A stretch of 64,000 bases of DNA from Demequina lutea (lineage in GTDB: Bacteria > Actinomycetota > Actinomycetes > Actinomycetales > Demequinaceae): positions 2,294,001 to 2,358,000 of the forward strand of contig NZ_JACBZO010000001.1 in NCBI RefSeq assembly GCF_013409005.1. Direction: 5' to 3'. Both the position numbers and the translations under genes were made by a program. Of the stretch, positions 41,473-50,342 are shown one piece after another. The notes beneath the pieces were generated by a model. That model had not been told where the DNA came from. It did no database searches and worked only from the letters and a program-made list of their open reading frames with translations. The first letter of the stretch is position 1. The number at the start of each line of letters is the position of its first letter.

Positions 41473-42131
41473 TCGGCATCCTCGGCAGATTCAAAGGCGT
41501 CAATACCTACCACCTCGACGAGCCTGTCCCAACTCACTCCGCCGTCTCTCAAGACGCGCAGCGCGGGCCCCGTGGCATCGACGATCGTCGAAGCGACGCC
41601 GAGCGGACTGTCGCCCGCGTCGAGATACACCGACACCGCCGAGCCGAGTTGTTCGCGCGCCTCCTCGGCGCTCGTGGCCGCGGCCCTGCCCGTGAGGTTC
41701 GCGCTCGTCACGGCGAGTGGCCCGGTGCGAGCGAGGAGAGCGAGTGCGGCCTCATGGTTAGGCACGCGTAGCGCGACGGTGCCTTGAGTCTCGCCAAGGT
41801 CCCACGCAAGGCTCGGCTGTGCGTGCAAGATCACGGTGAGCGGCCCCGGCCAGAAGGCGTCCATCAGGGCGCGTGCCGCGGTTGACACATCGCGCGCGAG
41901 GCCGTCGACCGTGCGCACGGAAGGGATGAGGACGGGCGGCGGCATCTGCCTGTCGCGGCCCTTGGCGGCGAGCAATCGCCCCACCGCATCCGGCGAGAAC
42001 GCATCCGCGCCGACGCCATAGACGGTGTCGGTGGGAAGGACTATCGCCTCGCCGCGAGACACAGAGTGGACGGCCGCATCAAGCGACGGTCCCCAGGTGG
42101 CGGGGTCGAAGGCCGGCAGGATCACGCGCAC
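41469..42131 (-). CDS. threonylcarbamoyl-AMP synthase, Sua5/YrdC family
   Basis: 220 residues. The enzyme makes threonylcarbamoyl-AMP from threonine, bicarbonate and ATP for t6A37 of ANN-decoding tRNAs. The KxR/SxN motifs are seen as LPTDTVYGVGADAFS, AAKGRDRQMPPPVLI, ALRVPNHEA and AVTSANLTG. The stop overlaps the wecA start (GTGA). It follows prmC by 88 bp, the standard order. Confidence 0.96.
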   Translation of the reverse strand: MRVILPAFDPATWGPSLDAAVHSVSRGEAIVLPTDTVYGVGADAFSPDAVGRLLAAKGRDRQMPPPVLIPSVRTVDGLARDVSTAARALMDAFWPGPLTVILHAQPSLAWDLGETQGTVALRVPNHEAALALLARTGPLAVTSANLTGRAAATSAEEAREQLGSAVSVYLDAGDSPLGVASTIVDATGPALRVLRDGGVSWDRLVEVVGIDAFESAEDAE

Positions 42132-42219
42132 CAGTCTGGCACGCCGACCAACACTTGACGGGCGGCGGCGCCGGGTTGCCCGTGTCGAGCGCCTGCCACG
42201 GTGGACCGTAGTTGGACGG

Positions 42220-43083
42220 TTACCTGCGTCGCGCGACGAGCATTCGATCCCGCCCGGTCAGGTCGGCGCGAGTCTCGATCGACTCGAACTCGCCCGTGCG
42301 GAGCGCGAGTTCCCTCGTCGGAGCGCCTTGAACGTCCGCGTGTTCCATGACGAAAAGCCCGCCGGGACGCAAGAGTCGAACGGCGGCGGCAACCACGGCG
42401 CGCGGCACGTCAAGGCCGTCTTCTCCTCCGCCAAACAGCGCGGAGGGCGGGTCATAGTCGCGAACCTCGGGGTCGATCGGGATTGCTCCCGCGGGAATGT
42501 ATGGCGGGTTCGATACGAGCACATCGACGCTGCCGTCAAGGTGGGCGAGCACGCCAGGGTCAGTGACGTCGCCGTGGCCGACGGTGACGTTCGCCGCGTG
42601 GGAGGCGTCGGCATTGATGGTCGCGAGTTGGACGGCATCGAGTGAAGTGTCTACCGCGTGAACCACTGCTGTGGGGACCTCGGTGGCCACCGACAGGGCG
42701 ATGGCTCCTGTTCCGCAACACAGGTCGACGACGAGCGGCCGACGGCCCGTCGCCGCCATAGCCTCAGCCTCATCGATCGCCACTTGAGCCACCACTTCCG
42801 TCTCGGGGCGCGGCACGAAGACGCCTGCGCGCACCTGGAGAGTGACGTAGCGAAAGACCGACGAGCCGAGGATGTGCTGGAGAGGCTCGCGGGCCTCGCG
42901 CCTGGCCAGGAGCGCCTCGAAGCGCCTCGCCTGGTCGGGGCCCACTTCTACCTCGCCTACGGGGATTCGATCGACGTCCAATGCGAAGGCGGCGAGTTCT
43001 CTCGCGTCGTGATCGGGAGAGGGCACCCCCGCGTCGGCGAGGCGCTGCGAGGCGTCCGCCAAGAGGGAGCGCAGGTGCGGCAC
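42220..43083 (-). CDS. prmC: peptide chain release factor glutamine methyltransferase
   Basis: 287 residues. PrmC methylates the Gln of the GGQ loop in release factors. An N-terminal five-helix domain precedes the SAM-binding DLCCGTGAIAL and the catalytic NPPY in VSNPPYIP. The GTG start shares one base with the prfA stop, so it is made together with its own substrate RF1. Confidence 0.97.
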   Translation of the reverse strand: MPHLRSLLADASQRLADAGVPSPDHDARELAAFALDVDRIPVGEVEVGPDQARRFEALLARREAREPLQHILGSSVFRYVTLQVRAGVFVPRPETEVVAQVAIDEAEAMAATGRRPLVVDLCCGTGAIALSVATEVPTAVVHAVDTSLDAVQLATINADASHAANVTVGHGDVTDPGVLAHLDGSVDVLVSNPPYIPAGAIPIDPEVRDYDPPSALFGGGEDGLDVPRAVVAAAVRLLRPGGLFVMEHADVQGAPTRELALRTGEFESIETRADLTGRDRMLVARRR

Positions 43084-44168
43084 TAGTCCTCGTGGGCCGC
43101 GAGGCGAGCGGCCTCGTCGGTGTCGATCGCCGACTGAATTACCGGACCCAGGTCGCCCGCGAGCACGTGGTCGAGGTTGTACGCCTTGTAGCCCGTGCGG
43201 TGGTCCGCGATGCGGTTCTCGGGGTAGTTGTACGTCCGGATCCGCTCAGAACGGTCGACCGTGCGGATCTGCGACTTGCGGATGTCGGAGGCCTCGGCGT
43301 CGGCCACCTCGCGCTCCGCAGCAAGCAAGCGGGCGCGCAGGATGCGCAGCGCGGACTCCTTGTTCTGGAGCTGGCTCTTCTCGTTCTGACAGCTCACCAC
43401 GATGCCGGTGGGCACGTGAGTCAGGCGCACGGCCGAGTCTGTCGTGTTGACGGACTGGCCACCTGGACCTGAAGAGCGGAAGACATCGACGCGGACGTCG
43501 TTCATGTCGAGATTGACCTCGGTGACCTCTTCGACCTCGGGGTACACGAGCACTCCCGCAGCGGAGGTGTGGATGCGACCCTGTGACTCGGTCGCGGGCA
43601 CGCGCTGTACGCGGTGCACCCCGCCCTCGTACTTGAGCTGGGCCCAGACGCCGTCCTCCGGGGCAACCGTTCCCCTGGACTTGATGGCCACGGAAATATC
43701 CTTGTAGCCGCCCATGTCGGTCTGGTTGGCCTCGAGCACCTCGGTCTTCCAACCCTTGTGCTCGGCGTACTTGAGGTACATCTTCAGCAGGTCGCCTGCA
43801 AACAGCGCCGACTCCTCGCCACCCTCGCCAGACTTGACCTCAAGGATGACGTCGCGGGCGTCGTCGGGGTCGCGCGGAATCAGGATGCGACGCAGGGTCT
43901 CCGTTGCCTCTTCAACCACCGCCTCGAGGGCGGGGACCTCCGCCGCGAACTCGGGGTCCACGGCCGCCATACCCTTGGCCGCTTCGAGGTCGTCAAACGC
44001 GGCGGCCCAGACGCGGTGCGCCGCGACGACGCGGCCGAGTTCAGCAAATCGGCGGCCTAGGGTGCGCGCACGTCCCACGTCGGCGTGAACCGCGGGGTCG
44101 GAGAGCTCATGCTCTATTTGTGCGTACTCCTCCAGCAGGGGCTGGACGGCTGCGAATGCTTCGGCCAC
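43083..44168 (-). CDS. prfA: peptide chain release factor 1
   Basis: 361 residues. RF1 reads UAA and UAG; the PAT anticodon-like tripeptide is in [10 protein letters not shown] and the catalytic GGQ in [18 protein letters not shown]. Start codon at 44168 is GTG. It lies 15 bp after rpmE. Confidence 0.98.
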   Translation of the reverse strand: MAEAFAAVQPLLEEYAQIEHELSDPAVHADVGRARTLGRRFAELGRVVAAHRVWAAAFDDLEAAKGMAAVDPEFAAEVPALEAVVEEATETLRRILIPRDPDDARDVILEVKSGEGGEESALFAGDLLKMYLKYAEHKGWKTEVLEANQTDMGGYKDISVAIKSRGTVAPEDGVWAQLKYEGGVHRVQRVPATESQGRIHTSAAGVLVYPEVEEVTEVNLDMNDVRVDVFRSSGPGGQSVNTTDSAVRLTHVPTGIVVSCQNEKSQLQNKESALRILRARLLAAEREVADAEASDIRKSQIRTVDRSERIRTYNYPENRIADHRTGYKAYNLDHVLAGDLGPVIQSAIDTDEAARLAAHED

Positions 44169-44183
44169 GTCGTCGCGCGGCGA

Positions 44184-44390
44184 TTACTTCTTGCCGTAGC
44201 GCTGCTCGAAGCGCGCCACGCGGCCACCGGTGTCCATGATCTTCTGCTTGCCCGTGTAGAACGGGTGGCAAGCCGAGCAGACCTCGACGTTGACCTGTCC
44301 GGATAGCACGGTGGACCTGGTCTCAAAAGTGTTACCGCAGGTGCACGTGACAGTGGTGGCCACGTACTCGGGGTGAATGTCCTTCTTCAT
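44184..44390 (-). CDS. rpmE: 50S ribosomal protein L31, zinc-binding form
   Basis: 68 residues beginning MKKDIHPEY. Cysteines at 16/18 (TCTCG) and 38/41 (CSAC) mark the zinc-containing C+ form, which is replaced by a C-minus paralogue under zinc starvation in many actinobacteria. GGGAGA precedes the ATG 44390. Confidence 0.97.
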   Translation of the reverse strand: MKKDIHPEYVATTVTCTCGNTFETRSTVLSGQVNVEVCSACHPFYTGKQKIMDTGGRVARFEQRYGKK

Positions 44391-44592
44391 GATCTCCCTT
44401 AAGTGTGCCGCCGGGTCCGCGCGCATACCTTGCGACGGTGAACCGGCTGGCCAGCGTTCTATTCTGCCAGAGTTGAACGCAACCTGCCTACTCGGTGTTC
44501 CCTCGCGCCGCTCGGCGGCGGGTCGTTTTGCGCCGCCGCGGACACTTTGGGCCGGTTCCGGCATGTCATGGGTAAAGGATATGGAGCACACC

Positions 44593-45315
44593 ATGACACA
44601 CGACACCGAGCCGAACCACCTCGACGCCCTTCTCGCCTGCGCCGCGCCGCGGGGCGGGGGCCCGACGGTCGACGGCGACCGCGTGCTTGCCGCAGCGATC
44701 AACGAGGCGCGACCAAGCCTCGCGCAGTGGCGACGTCGCCCCGTGCGCACGGCGCTGATCGCTGGCGCGACCGCGATCGTCCTCACCGGCGGTGGGCTCG
44801 CGGCAGCGGCCACCATCCAGGCGCGATCGGGCCCACAACCATGGGGTTCGCTCACGGTCGAAGCGTCAAAAGACGCGACCATCTTTGAATGGCCAGTGGC
44901 ACTGCCCGACGGCACGCGATGCGTCGAGCGTCTCACGGGCTTCGGCCTGAGCGACGCCGTGGCCGCGACCATCCGCGCCACCCTCGACGACCCCTCCGCG
45001 ATCCTCGCCGGCGACAACGGGGCCGTGCGCGCCGAGTTCCTCGGCTATCTCGATTCCGGGACTTTCTCGTGGTCAGGGGACCGAGCCTCGTTCGAGGCGA
45101 CGATCGATGCGGGCTACGCTGCGGTCGCTCGGATGGATGCGACCTCTGGTCGCGGCGCCATCGCTGACACGGAACTCGGCGTCGTTCCTGGTTCCGCGGC
45201 GAATGAACTCTTCGACAACACCGCGACGCGTCTTGTGCTGGACGCGCTCGAACGCAACGGCGTGAACCCCTACGAGACGCTCAACCCCGAGACCGCCTGC
45301 AAGGTCTCGCAGTGA
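44593..45315 (+). CDS. single-pass membrane protein paired with sigma factor
   Basis: 240 residues: a cytoplasmic N-terminus of about 50 residues, one membrane span ([21 protein letters not shown], about 53-73) and a 165-residue outer part with two cysteines (Cys near 107 and 236). ATG 44593 was chosen because GGAG lies six bases ahead; ATG 44581 is an alternative. The GTGA overlap with the next gene, a sigma factor, suggests it is the membrane anti-sigma partner, although its N-terminus lacks the HXXXCXXC of zinc anti-sigma factors and the order is reversed from the usual sigma-first pair. Confidence 0.75.
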   Translation: MTHDTEPNHLDALLACAAPRGGGPTVDGDRVLAAAINEARPSLAQWRRRPVRTALIAGATAIVLTGGGLAAAATIQARSGPQPWGSLTVEASKDATIFEWPVALPDGTRCVERLTGFGLSDAVAATIRATLDDPSAILAGDNGAVRAEFLGYLDSGTFSWSGDRASFEATIDAGYAAVARMDATSGRGAIADTELGVVPGSAANELFDNTATRLVLDALERNGVNPYETLNPETACKVSQ

Positions 45316-45800
45316 CGGACGGGAACGACGCGGTCGCAGACGCCCTCCGCGCAAACGCGGCCGACCTCCTGAGGTACCTCCAGCGTCGGGTCGGCGATGA
45401 GGCGCCCGACGTGCTTGGCGAGACCATGCTCGTCGCGTGGCGACGCGGCAAGGACATGCCCGCCGACGCGACTCAAGCGCGCATGTGGCTGTTCGGCATC
45501 GCGCGCATGGCCGCGCTTGGTCACGGGCGCGACGCGTCGCGACGGCTGAGGTTGGCCGTGCGGCTTCACGGTCTGGTGGAACCCGTCGTGTGGCCGGACG
45601 ACGACATCGCACTCGACGTGCAGCAGGCGATTGCCTCGCTCCCCGAGGAGCAGGCAGAACTCGTGCGGCTGGTCCACTGGGAGGGCTTTTCGCTCGCCGA
45701 TGCCGCGCACGTGATGGGGCTCAACGCCTCCACGGCCCGCGGTCGCTACCAGCAGGCGCGTCTGGAGCTCGCCATGACCCTGCAAGTAAGCAGTCGATGA
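45312..45800 (+). CDS. ECF-like RNA polymerase sigma factor
   Basis: 162 residues. Region 2 covers about 14-80 (DLLRYLQRRVGDEAPDVLGETMLVAWRR, then MWLFGIARMAALGH, the core-binding and -10 parts). Region 4 is the C-terminal HTH, SLPEEQAELVRLVHWEGFSLADAAHVMGLNASTARGRYQQA. No extra domains. The GTG start overlaps the stop of the membrane protein gene. Targets are unknown; such small sigma factors respond to envelope or other outside signals through a partner. Confidence 0.88.
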   Translation: MTDGNDAVADALRANAADLLRYLQRRVGDEAPDVLGETMLVAWRRGKDMPADATQARMWLFGIARMAALGHGRDASRRLRLAVRLHGLVEPVVWPDDDIALDVQQAIASLPEEQAELVRLVHWEGFSLADAAHVMGLNASTARGRYQQARLELAMTLQVSSR

Positions 45801-45910
45801 GTGACCGTTTTGGGCCGCCAAGGGCACTAGTCGACTGCTAGCTCGCGCCCCCATCCACAGATTCACCTCGGCGCTACCACGCGACGCATCGCTGTGGTCA
45901 GATTCCACTC

Positions 45911-46843
45911 ATGCGCCCCATCGCCGGGTTGACAGGCCTCAACGGACCTCTCGTACCGTTCCTCGACGCCAACCCGCATGCCTTCACGCGCGCAGACCTC
46001 GTCACCAGGTGGTCGCGACGCCAGCTCGACGCGGGCCTTCACGCAGATGTGATCGTGCGCCTGCTTCCCGGCGTCTATTGCGGCACGCCACACGCTCAAG
46101 AAGGCTGGGTCAGAGGCGAGGCCCTGAACCTGTGGGCACCGCGCGCGCTCGTGACCGGGGCGCTCGCGTTAGACCTTTACGCGGGGACGGCATTCGCGGC
46201 GGGCCACGTCGATCTGGTCACCAACAATGGAGATACTCTCCATCCGCCCGACTGGGTGCGCGTCCATCAGATCGGGCGAGCACTCGCCAGCGGGATGCCT
46301 CGCTCCGTCAGTTGCACTGTCCCAGAACGCGCGGTGCTCGACGCGTGGAGGTTCGCGCCGCCAGGGCGCGGAGAAGGCCTCGTCTACGAGGCACTATGGC
46401 GACGTATCTGCACACCGACGCAACTCACACGCGAGATCGCGCGAGCGCCACGGGTTCCAGGACGACGCTCGCTGCTGAGACTGCTCGCCGACTTTGACGA
46501 CGGTGCGACCTCACCCCTCGAGGTGAGGGCTCGGCGGGAGGTATTCGCTGGCGTTCGGTTCCGCGAGTTCGAGTGGCAGGCCGAGTTAAGAGTCGGTCAC
46601 CGCAGGGCCATGGCGGACATGCTGCACCGTGTGGCCATGCTTGTCGTCGAGTTGGATGGCAAGCGGTACCACTCGACGGGGGACGCGCTGGCGAGCGACC
46701 GCGAACGCGATGTTGACCTGGCCGCCGCCGGCTTTCTCACGGTGCGCTTCAGCTGGGCAGACGTGACACGACGGCCGCACTGGTGCCGCGAACGACTGCT
46801 CGCGATCCTCGCGGCCCGGCTGCCGAGCGCTGGCAGTCGCTGA
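45911..46843 (+). CDS. AbiEi-like winged helix plus DUF559 nuclease-like protein
   Basis: 310 residues. The N-terminal half looks like the AbiEi/type IV antitoxin fold: an HTH-like start (HAFTRADLVTRWSRRQLDAGL) and LLPGVYCGTP. The C-terminal part from about 200 has the Vsr/DUF559 endonuclease pattern: Glu204 in SPLEVRARR, Asp236 in RAMADMLH and the ELDGKRYHS core (Glu248), then a terminal FLTVRFSWADV strand. Both halves occur together in many actinobacterial proteins of unknown role, possibly defence. No toxin gene of AbiEii type adjoins it. Confidence 0.8.
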   Translation: MRPIAGLTGLNGPLVPFLDANPHAFTRADLVTRWSRRQLDAGLHADVIVRLLPGVYCGTPHAQEGWVRGEALNLWAPRALVTGALALDLYAGTAFAAGHVDLVTNNGDTLHPPDWVRVHQIGRALASGMPRSVSCTVPERAVLDAWRFAPPGRGEGLVYEALWRRICTPTQLTREIARAPRVPGRRSLLRLLADFDDGATSPLEVRARREVFAGVRFREFEWQAELRVGHRRAMADMLHRVAMLVVELDGKRYHSTGDALASDRERDVDLAAAGFLTVRFSWADVTRRPHWCRERLLAILAARLPSAGSR

Positions 46844-46899
46844 CTGCCCAAAACCCGCCGCAACGTGCACTAGGTGACTGCGCTCAAGCGTTGGAGGAA

Positions 46900-46941
46900 G
46901 CGCAGGGGCCCGATGCCAACATCGGCATCGGGCCCCTGCGC
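46900..46941 (-). terminator. rho gene terminator hairpin
   Basis: A perfect 18-bp inverted repeat (46900-46917 and 46924-46941) with a six-base loop, starting GCGCAGGGGCCCGATGCC. It lies 12 bp past the rho stop. On the minus strand it is followed by TTCCTCC, not a T run. It may also block transcription arriving from the plus-strand gene that ends at 46843. Confidence 0.85.
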
Positions 46942-46952
46942 GTGATCAGAAA

Positions 46953-48797
46953 CTAGGCGTTGTCGGATTCCTTGGTGGGCGTGGTCTTCGCCACCTGCAT
47001 GAGGAATTCCGCGTTGGTCTTGTTCTCCTTGAGCTTGCCGATGAGCAGCTCGATCGCCTGCTGCTGCTCGAGGCCGGTGAGGACCCTGCGTAGCTGCCAG
47101 CTGACCTTGAGCTCTTCGGGGCTAATGAGGATCTCTTCGCGGCGCGTGCCCGACGCGTTGACGTCCACCGCGGGGAAGATGCGGCGGTCGGCGAGCTGGC
47201 GCGAGAGCTTGAGCTCCATGTTGCCGGTGCCCTTGAATTCCTCGAAGATGACCTCGTCCATCTTGGAGCCGGTCTCAACAAGCGCGGTCGCAAGGATCGT
47301 CAGTGAGCCACCGTGCTCGATGTTGCGCGCGGCGCCGAAGAAACGCTTGGGCGGGTACAGCGCCGACGAGTCAACACCACCCGACAGGATGCGTCCCGAT
47401 GCGGGAGCCGCCAGGTTGTAGGCACGGCCGAGGCGCGTGATCGAGTCGAGAAGCACCACCACGTCCTGGCCCATCTCGACCAGACGCTTGGCGCGCTCGA
47501 TGGCGAGCTCGGCGATCGTGGTGTGGTCCTCGGCGGGACGGTCGAACGTCGAGGCGATGACCTCGCCCTTGACCGTGCGCTGCATGTCGGTGACCTCTTC
47601 TGGCCGTTCGTCGACGAGCACGACCATGAGGTGAACCTCGGGGTTGTTGACCGCGATCGCGTTGGCGATCGACTGCAGCACGAGCGTCTTGCCGGCCTTG
47701 GGGGGCGAGACGATGAGTCCACGCTGACCCTTACCAATCGGTGCGACCAGGTCGATCACGCGGTTGGTGAGGTTGCGAGGGTCCGTCTCGAGGTGCAAAC
47801 GCGCCTGCGGGTACAGGGGCGTCAGGTCACCAAAAGTGGGCCGATCCATGGACTCTTCCGGATCCATGCCGTTGATCTTGTCAATGCTGGCAAGTGCGCT
47901 GAACTTCTGGCGCTGGCCGCGCTCGCCCGGACGGGGAAGGCGTGCGAAGCCACTGACGGCGTCGCCCTTGCGAAGTCCGTACTTGCGGACCTGGTTCATC
48001 GACACGTAGACGTCGGACTTACCAGGCAGGTAGCCCGTGGTCCGGATGAAGCCGTAGTTGTCGAGGACATCGACGATGCCGCCTACTGGAGTCAGTTCGT
48101 CGTCATCCCTAACATCGTCCTCGTCCATGGACTCCAACTGGCCGCCCTGTTGGCGTCCATCCAAGCGCACGCCGGTGCCCGCGGTGCGACCGCGACCACG
48201 GCCGCGACGGCGACGGCCGTTGCGGTCCTCGTCATCTCCACGCGGCTGCTGCGACTGCTGCTGCTGGCGGCGGTTATCGCTCTCGCCGGAGTCTTCGCCC
48301 GAATCGTTGCGCTGGCGCTGTTGATTTCCAGACTGCTGGTTTCCAGACTGCTGGTTGCGACCGCTATTGCGACCGCCCTGGTTGCGCTCGTTGTGGTTGC
48401 GCTCGCCGCCCTGGTCGCCGGTCGCGGCAATCGCGACGGCTTCCTTCGCCCTGCGTGCGCGCTCGTCGGCCGACTCGTCGGAGTCGATGCCGACGGGCGA
48501 GGCGGGTGCAACGGCGGCCTCAGCCGAGGGAGACGCCTCGACCGTGGTCTGCGCGGAACTCGCCGACCGCGACGAACGCGACGAACGCGACGTCCGGGCC
48601 GGGGCCTCGTTGGCGGAATTCGTACGGGCTGGCGCGGCTTTGGCGACTCCCCCGTTGCTGATCGCGTCGACGAGGTCGCTCTTCTTCATCTTGGTGACGC
48701 CTGCAACGCCGAGCTCAGAGGCAAGGGCCTGGAGCTGGGGCAGTTTCATGGCGCTGAGTGCCGCGGATGTGCCGGCGGCGACTGTGGTGTCTGTCAC
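46953..48797 (-). CDS. rho: transcription termination factor Rho with disordered insert
   Basis: 614 residues from GTG 48797, preceded by AAGGGAAA. Rho is the hexameric RNA helicase that ends transcription. It has an N-terminal SAP-like domain (about 15-50), a 185-residue low-complexity insert (about 50-235) rich in Arg, Asn, Gln, Ser and acidic residues with an RRRRGRGRGR block, then the cold-shock RNA-binding domain, Walker A SPPKAGKT, Walker B VVLLDSITRLGRAYN and the Q/R loops. Such inserts are typical of high-GC actinobacteria and give extra RNA binding. Confidence 0.97.
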   Translation of the reverse strand: MTDTTVAAGTSAALSAMKLPQLQALASELGVAGVTKMKKSDLVDAISNGGVAKAAPARTNSANEAPARTSRSSRSSRSASSAQTTVEASPSAEAAVAPASPVGIDSDESADERARRAKEAVAIAATGDQGGERNHNERNQGGRNSGRNQQSGNQQSGNQQRQRNDSGEDSGESDNRRQQQQSQQPRGDDEDRNGRRRRGRGRGRTAGTGVRLDGRQQGGQLESMDEDDVRDDDELTPVGGIVDVLDNYGFIRTTGYLPGKSDVYVSMNQVRKYGLRKGDAVSGFARLPRPGERGQRQKFSALASIDKINGMDPEESMDRPTFGDLTPLYPQARLHLETDPRNLTNRVIDLVAPIGKGQRGLIVSPPKAGKTLVLQSIANAIAVNNPEVHLMVVLVDERPEEVTDMQRTVKGEVIASTFDRPAEDHTTIAELAIERAKRLVEMGQDVVVLLDSITRLGRAYNLAAPASGRILSGGVDSSALYPPKRFFGAARNIEHGGSLTILATALVETGSKMDEVIFEEFKGTGNMELKLSRQLADRRIFPAVDVNASGTRREEILISPEELKVSWQLRRVLTGLEQQQAIELLIGKLKENKTNAEFLMQVAKTTPTKESDNA

Positions 48798-48942
48798 GGG
48801 TTTCCCTTCCTCGCACGAGCCACGGTGGCTCCAGAGATGCGAGTGCTTCCACGGGCGCGTCATGCGACGACGTCGTACCGACGCGCGGAACGTGGTTTGC
48901 TGTCCGCCGGGGCGATAGGCGCCGTCCGGGGGAGCACTTACA

Positions 48943-48972
48943 CAGTAGCATCGCGCGCTCTCGATACGCAAA
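48943..48972 (-). promoter_or_regulatory. candidate rho promoter
   Basis: Minus-strand TTGCGT (48972-48967) and TACTGT (48948-48943) with an 18-bp spacer. It would give a leader of about 140 bases before the GTG, long enough for the autoregulation known for rho genes. Confidence 0.45.
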
Positions 48973-49082
48973 GAACGCCCTCTCGGCGAGGCGCCCCGAG
49001 CCGCACTTCGCCCACCCTAGTCAAGAGCGGGGGTCCCCCAATCCCACGCCATCCTTGCGCCGAAATCGCCGAAACCATTCAC

Positions 49083-49102
49083 CGTAAGTTGGCGCACTTA
49101 CG
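49083..49102. promoter_or_regulatory. inverted repeat before the ROK gene, possible operator
   Basis: CGTAAGT and ACTTACG, perfect seven-base arms with a six-base spacer (TGGCGC), 19 bp before the ROK ATG. Size and position fit an autoregulatory operator. I did not find a second full copy in the sugar-gene divergent region. Confidence 0.5.
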
Positions 49103-49121
49103 CTCCCCAAGGCGATAACAT

Positions 49122-50336
49122 ATGAGCATGCTCGACGTAACTCATGGCGACACTCATGGCGACACTCTTGGCGACACTGCAGGCATAGACCTCTTCCAGA
49201 TACTGCGTGACGGCCGGCCGCGCACGCGAAGCGAACTCGCATCGCTCACGGGTCTTGCGCGCTCTACTGTCGCCTCGCGCGTCGAGTCACTCGTGAGACT
49301 CGGCCTCGTGCGCCCCGTGGGCGATGCGGTGTCGACCGGAGGCCGACCCTCCAGCCAATTCGCGCTCAACGCGTCCGGTCGAGTCGTTCTCGGCGTCGAC
49401 GTCGGTGCATCCCATGTGCGCATCGCGGTCACGGACCTGAGCGGCAAGATACTGGCTCAAGATAGCGTCGCCATGGAGGTGGCAGAGGGGCCCGCCGCGG
49501 TTCTCGCATGGGTGGCGACCGCGGGGCGGGAGCTGCTCAAGAAGGCGAACGCGGCATCGACCGACTTGCTCGGGATTGGCGTGGGCCTGCCCGGCCCTGT
49601 GGAGCACGCCACCGGGCTACCGATCGACCCGCCGATCATGCCCGGTTGGGACCGATATGACGTGCCGCAAAACCTCGGCGAGCAGTTCGGCGTACCCGTG
49701 CTCGTGGACAACGACGTCAACATCATGGCGCTCGGAGAGCGCGCGGCGTCGTGGCCTCACATCGACCACTTCATCTTCGTCAAGGTCGCGACGGGCATCG
49801 GCTCGGGCGTGATCTCTGGGGGTCTTCTCCAGCGTGGCGCTCAGGGAATCGCCGGCGACATTGGCCACGTATACGTGCCGCAGGGCGACGACGTGCCATG
49901 CCGCTGCGGCAACAAGGGTTGCCTCGAGGCGCTCGCCGCGGGTCCCGCAATCGCGCGCACACTGCGTGCCGCCGGACTCGACGTCGAGTCGAGTGCCGAC
50001 GTCATTGCCCTCGTGAAGGCGGGTAACACGGATGCAATCCGGGCGGTACGCGAGGCGGGTCGCACCATCGGCCAGGTTCTCACCGCGTGCGTCAGCATCA
50101 TCAACCCAGCCGTGATCGTCCTCGGCGGTTCCATTGCTCAAGCAGGCGAACATCTGCTGGCGGGCGCACGCGAAGTCGTCTATGCGCGCTCCATGCCGCT
50201 CGCGACGGGCCAACTACAGATTTCCAACTCTCGAGCGGGAGCCAACGCCGGCGTTCTGGGGGCGAGCATGCTCGCCATTCACCACGCACTCTCCCCCGAG
50301 CGGGTCGACGCGTTGTTGGCGTCGACCGCCCGGTAG
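49122..50336 (+). CDS. ROK-family transcriptional regulator
   Basis: 404 residues: a winged helix-turn-helix (about 20-80, RTRSELASLTGLARSTVASRVESLVRLGLV) joined to a ROK sugar-kinase-like domain. The ROK signature GLPGPVEH and the zinc motif CRCGNKGCLEALAAG are present. XylR/NagC-type members repress sugar genes until a ligand binds. The start region holds three 12-bp repeats (49141-49176) coding THGDTHGDTLGD. It converges on the sugar isomerase gene with a 6-bp gap, so it probably controls that sugar locus. Confidence 0.93.
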   Translation: MSMLDVTHGDTHGDTLGDTAGIDLFQILRDGRPRTRSELASLTGLARSTVASRVESLVRLGLVRPVGDAVSTGGRPSSQFALNASGRVVLGVDVGASHVRIAVTDLSGKILAQDSVAMEVAEGPAAVLAWVATAGRELLKKANAASTDLLGIGVGLPGPVEHATGLPIDPPIMPGWDRYDVPQNLGEQFGVPVLVDNDVNIMALGERAASWPHIDHFIFVKVATGIGSGVISGGLLQRGAQGIAGDIGHVYVPQGDDVPCRCGNKGCLEALAAGPAIARTLRAAGLDVESSADVIALVKAGNTDAIRAVREAGRTIGQVLTACVSIINPAVIVLGGSIAQAGEHLLAGAREVVYARSMPLATGQLQISNSRAGANAGVLGASMLAIHHALSPERVDALLASTAR

Positions 50337-50342
50337 AGCCCC

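Larger units (their letters stand above)
48798..49121. other. divergent rho / ROK intergenic region
   Basis: 324 bp without a convincing gene. It carries the candidate rho promoter and leader on the minus strand and, at the other end, an inverted repeat in front of the ROK gene (49083-49102). Confidence 0.6.

Noticed and set aside
49029..49039. GGGGG-T-CCCCC as a hairpin
   Set aside because: A one-base loop cannot fold into a stable stem.
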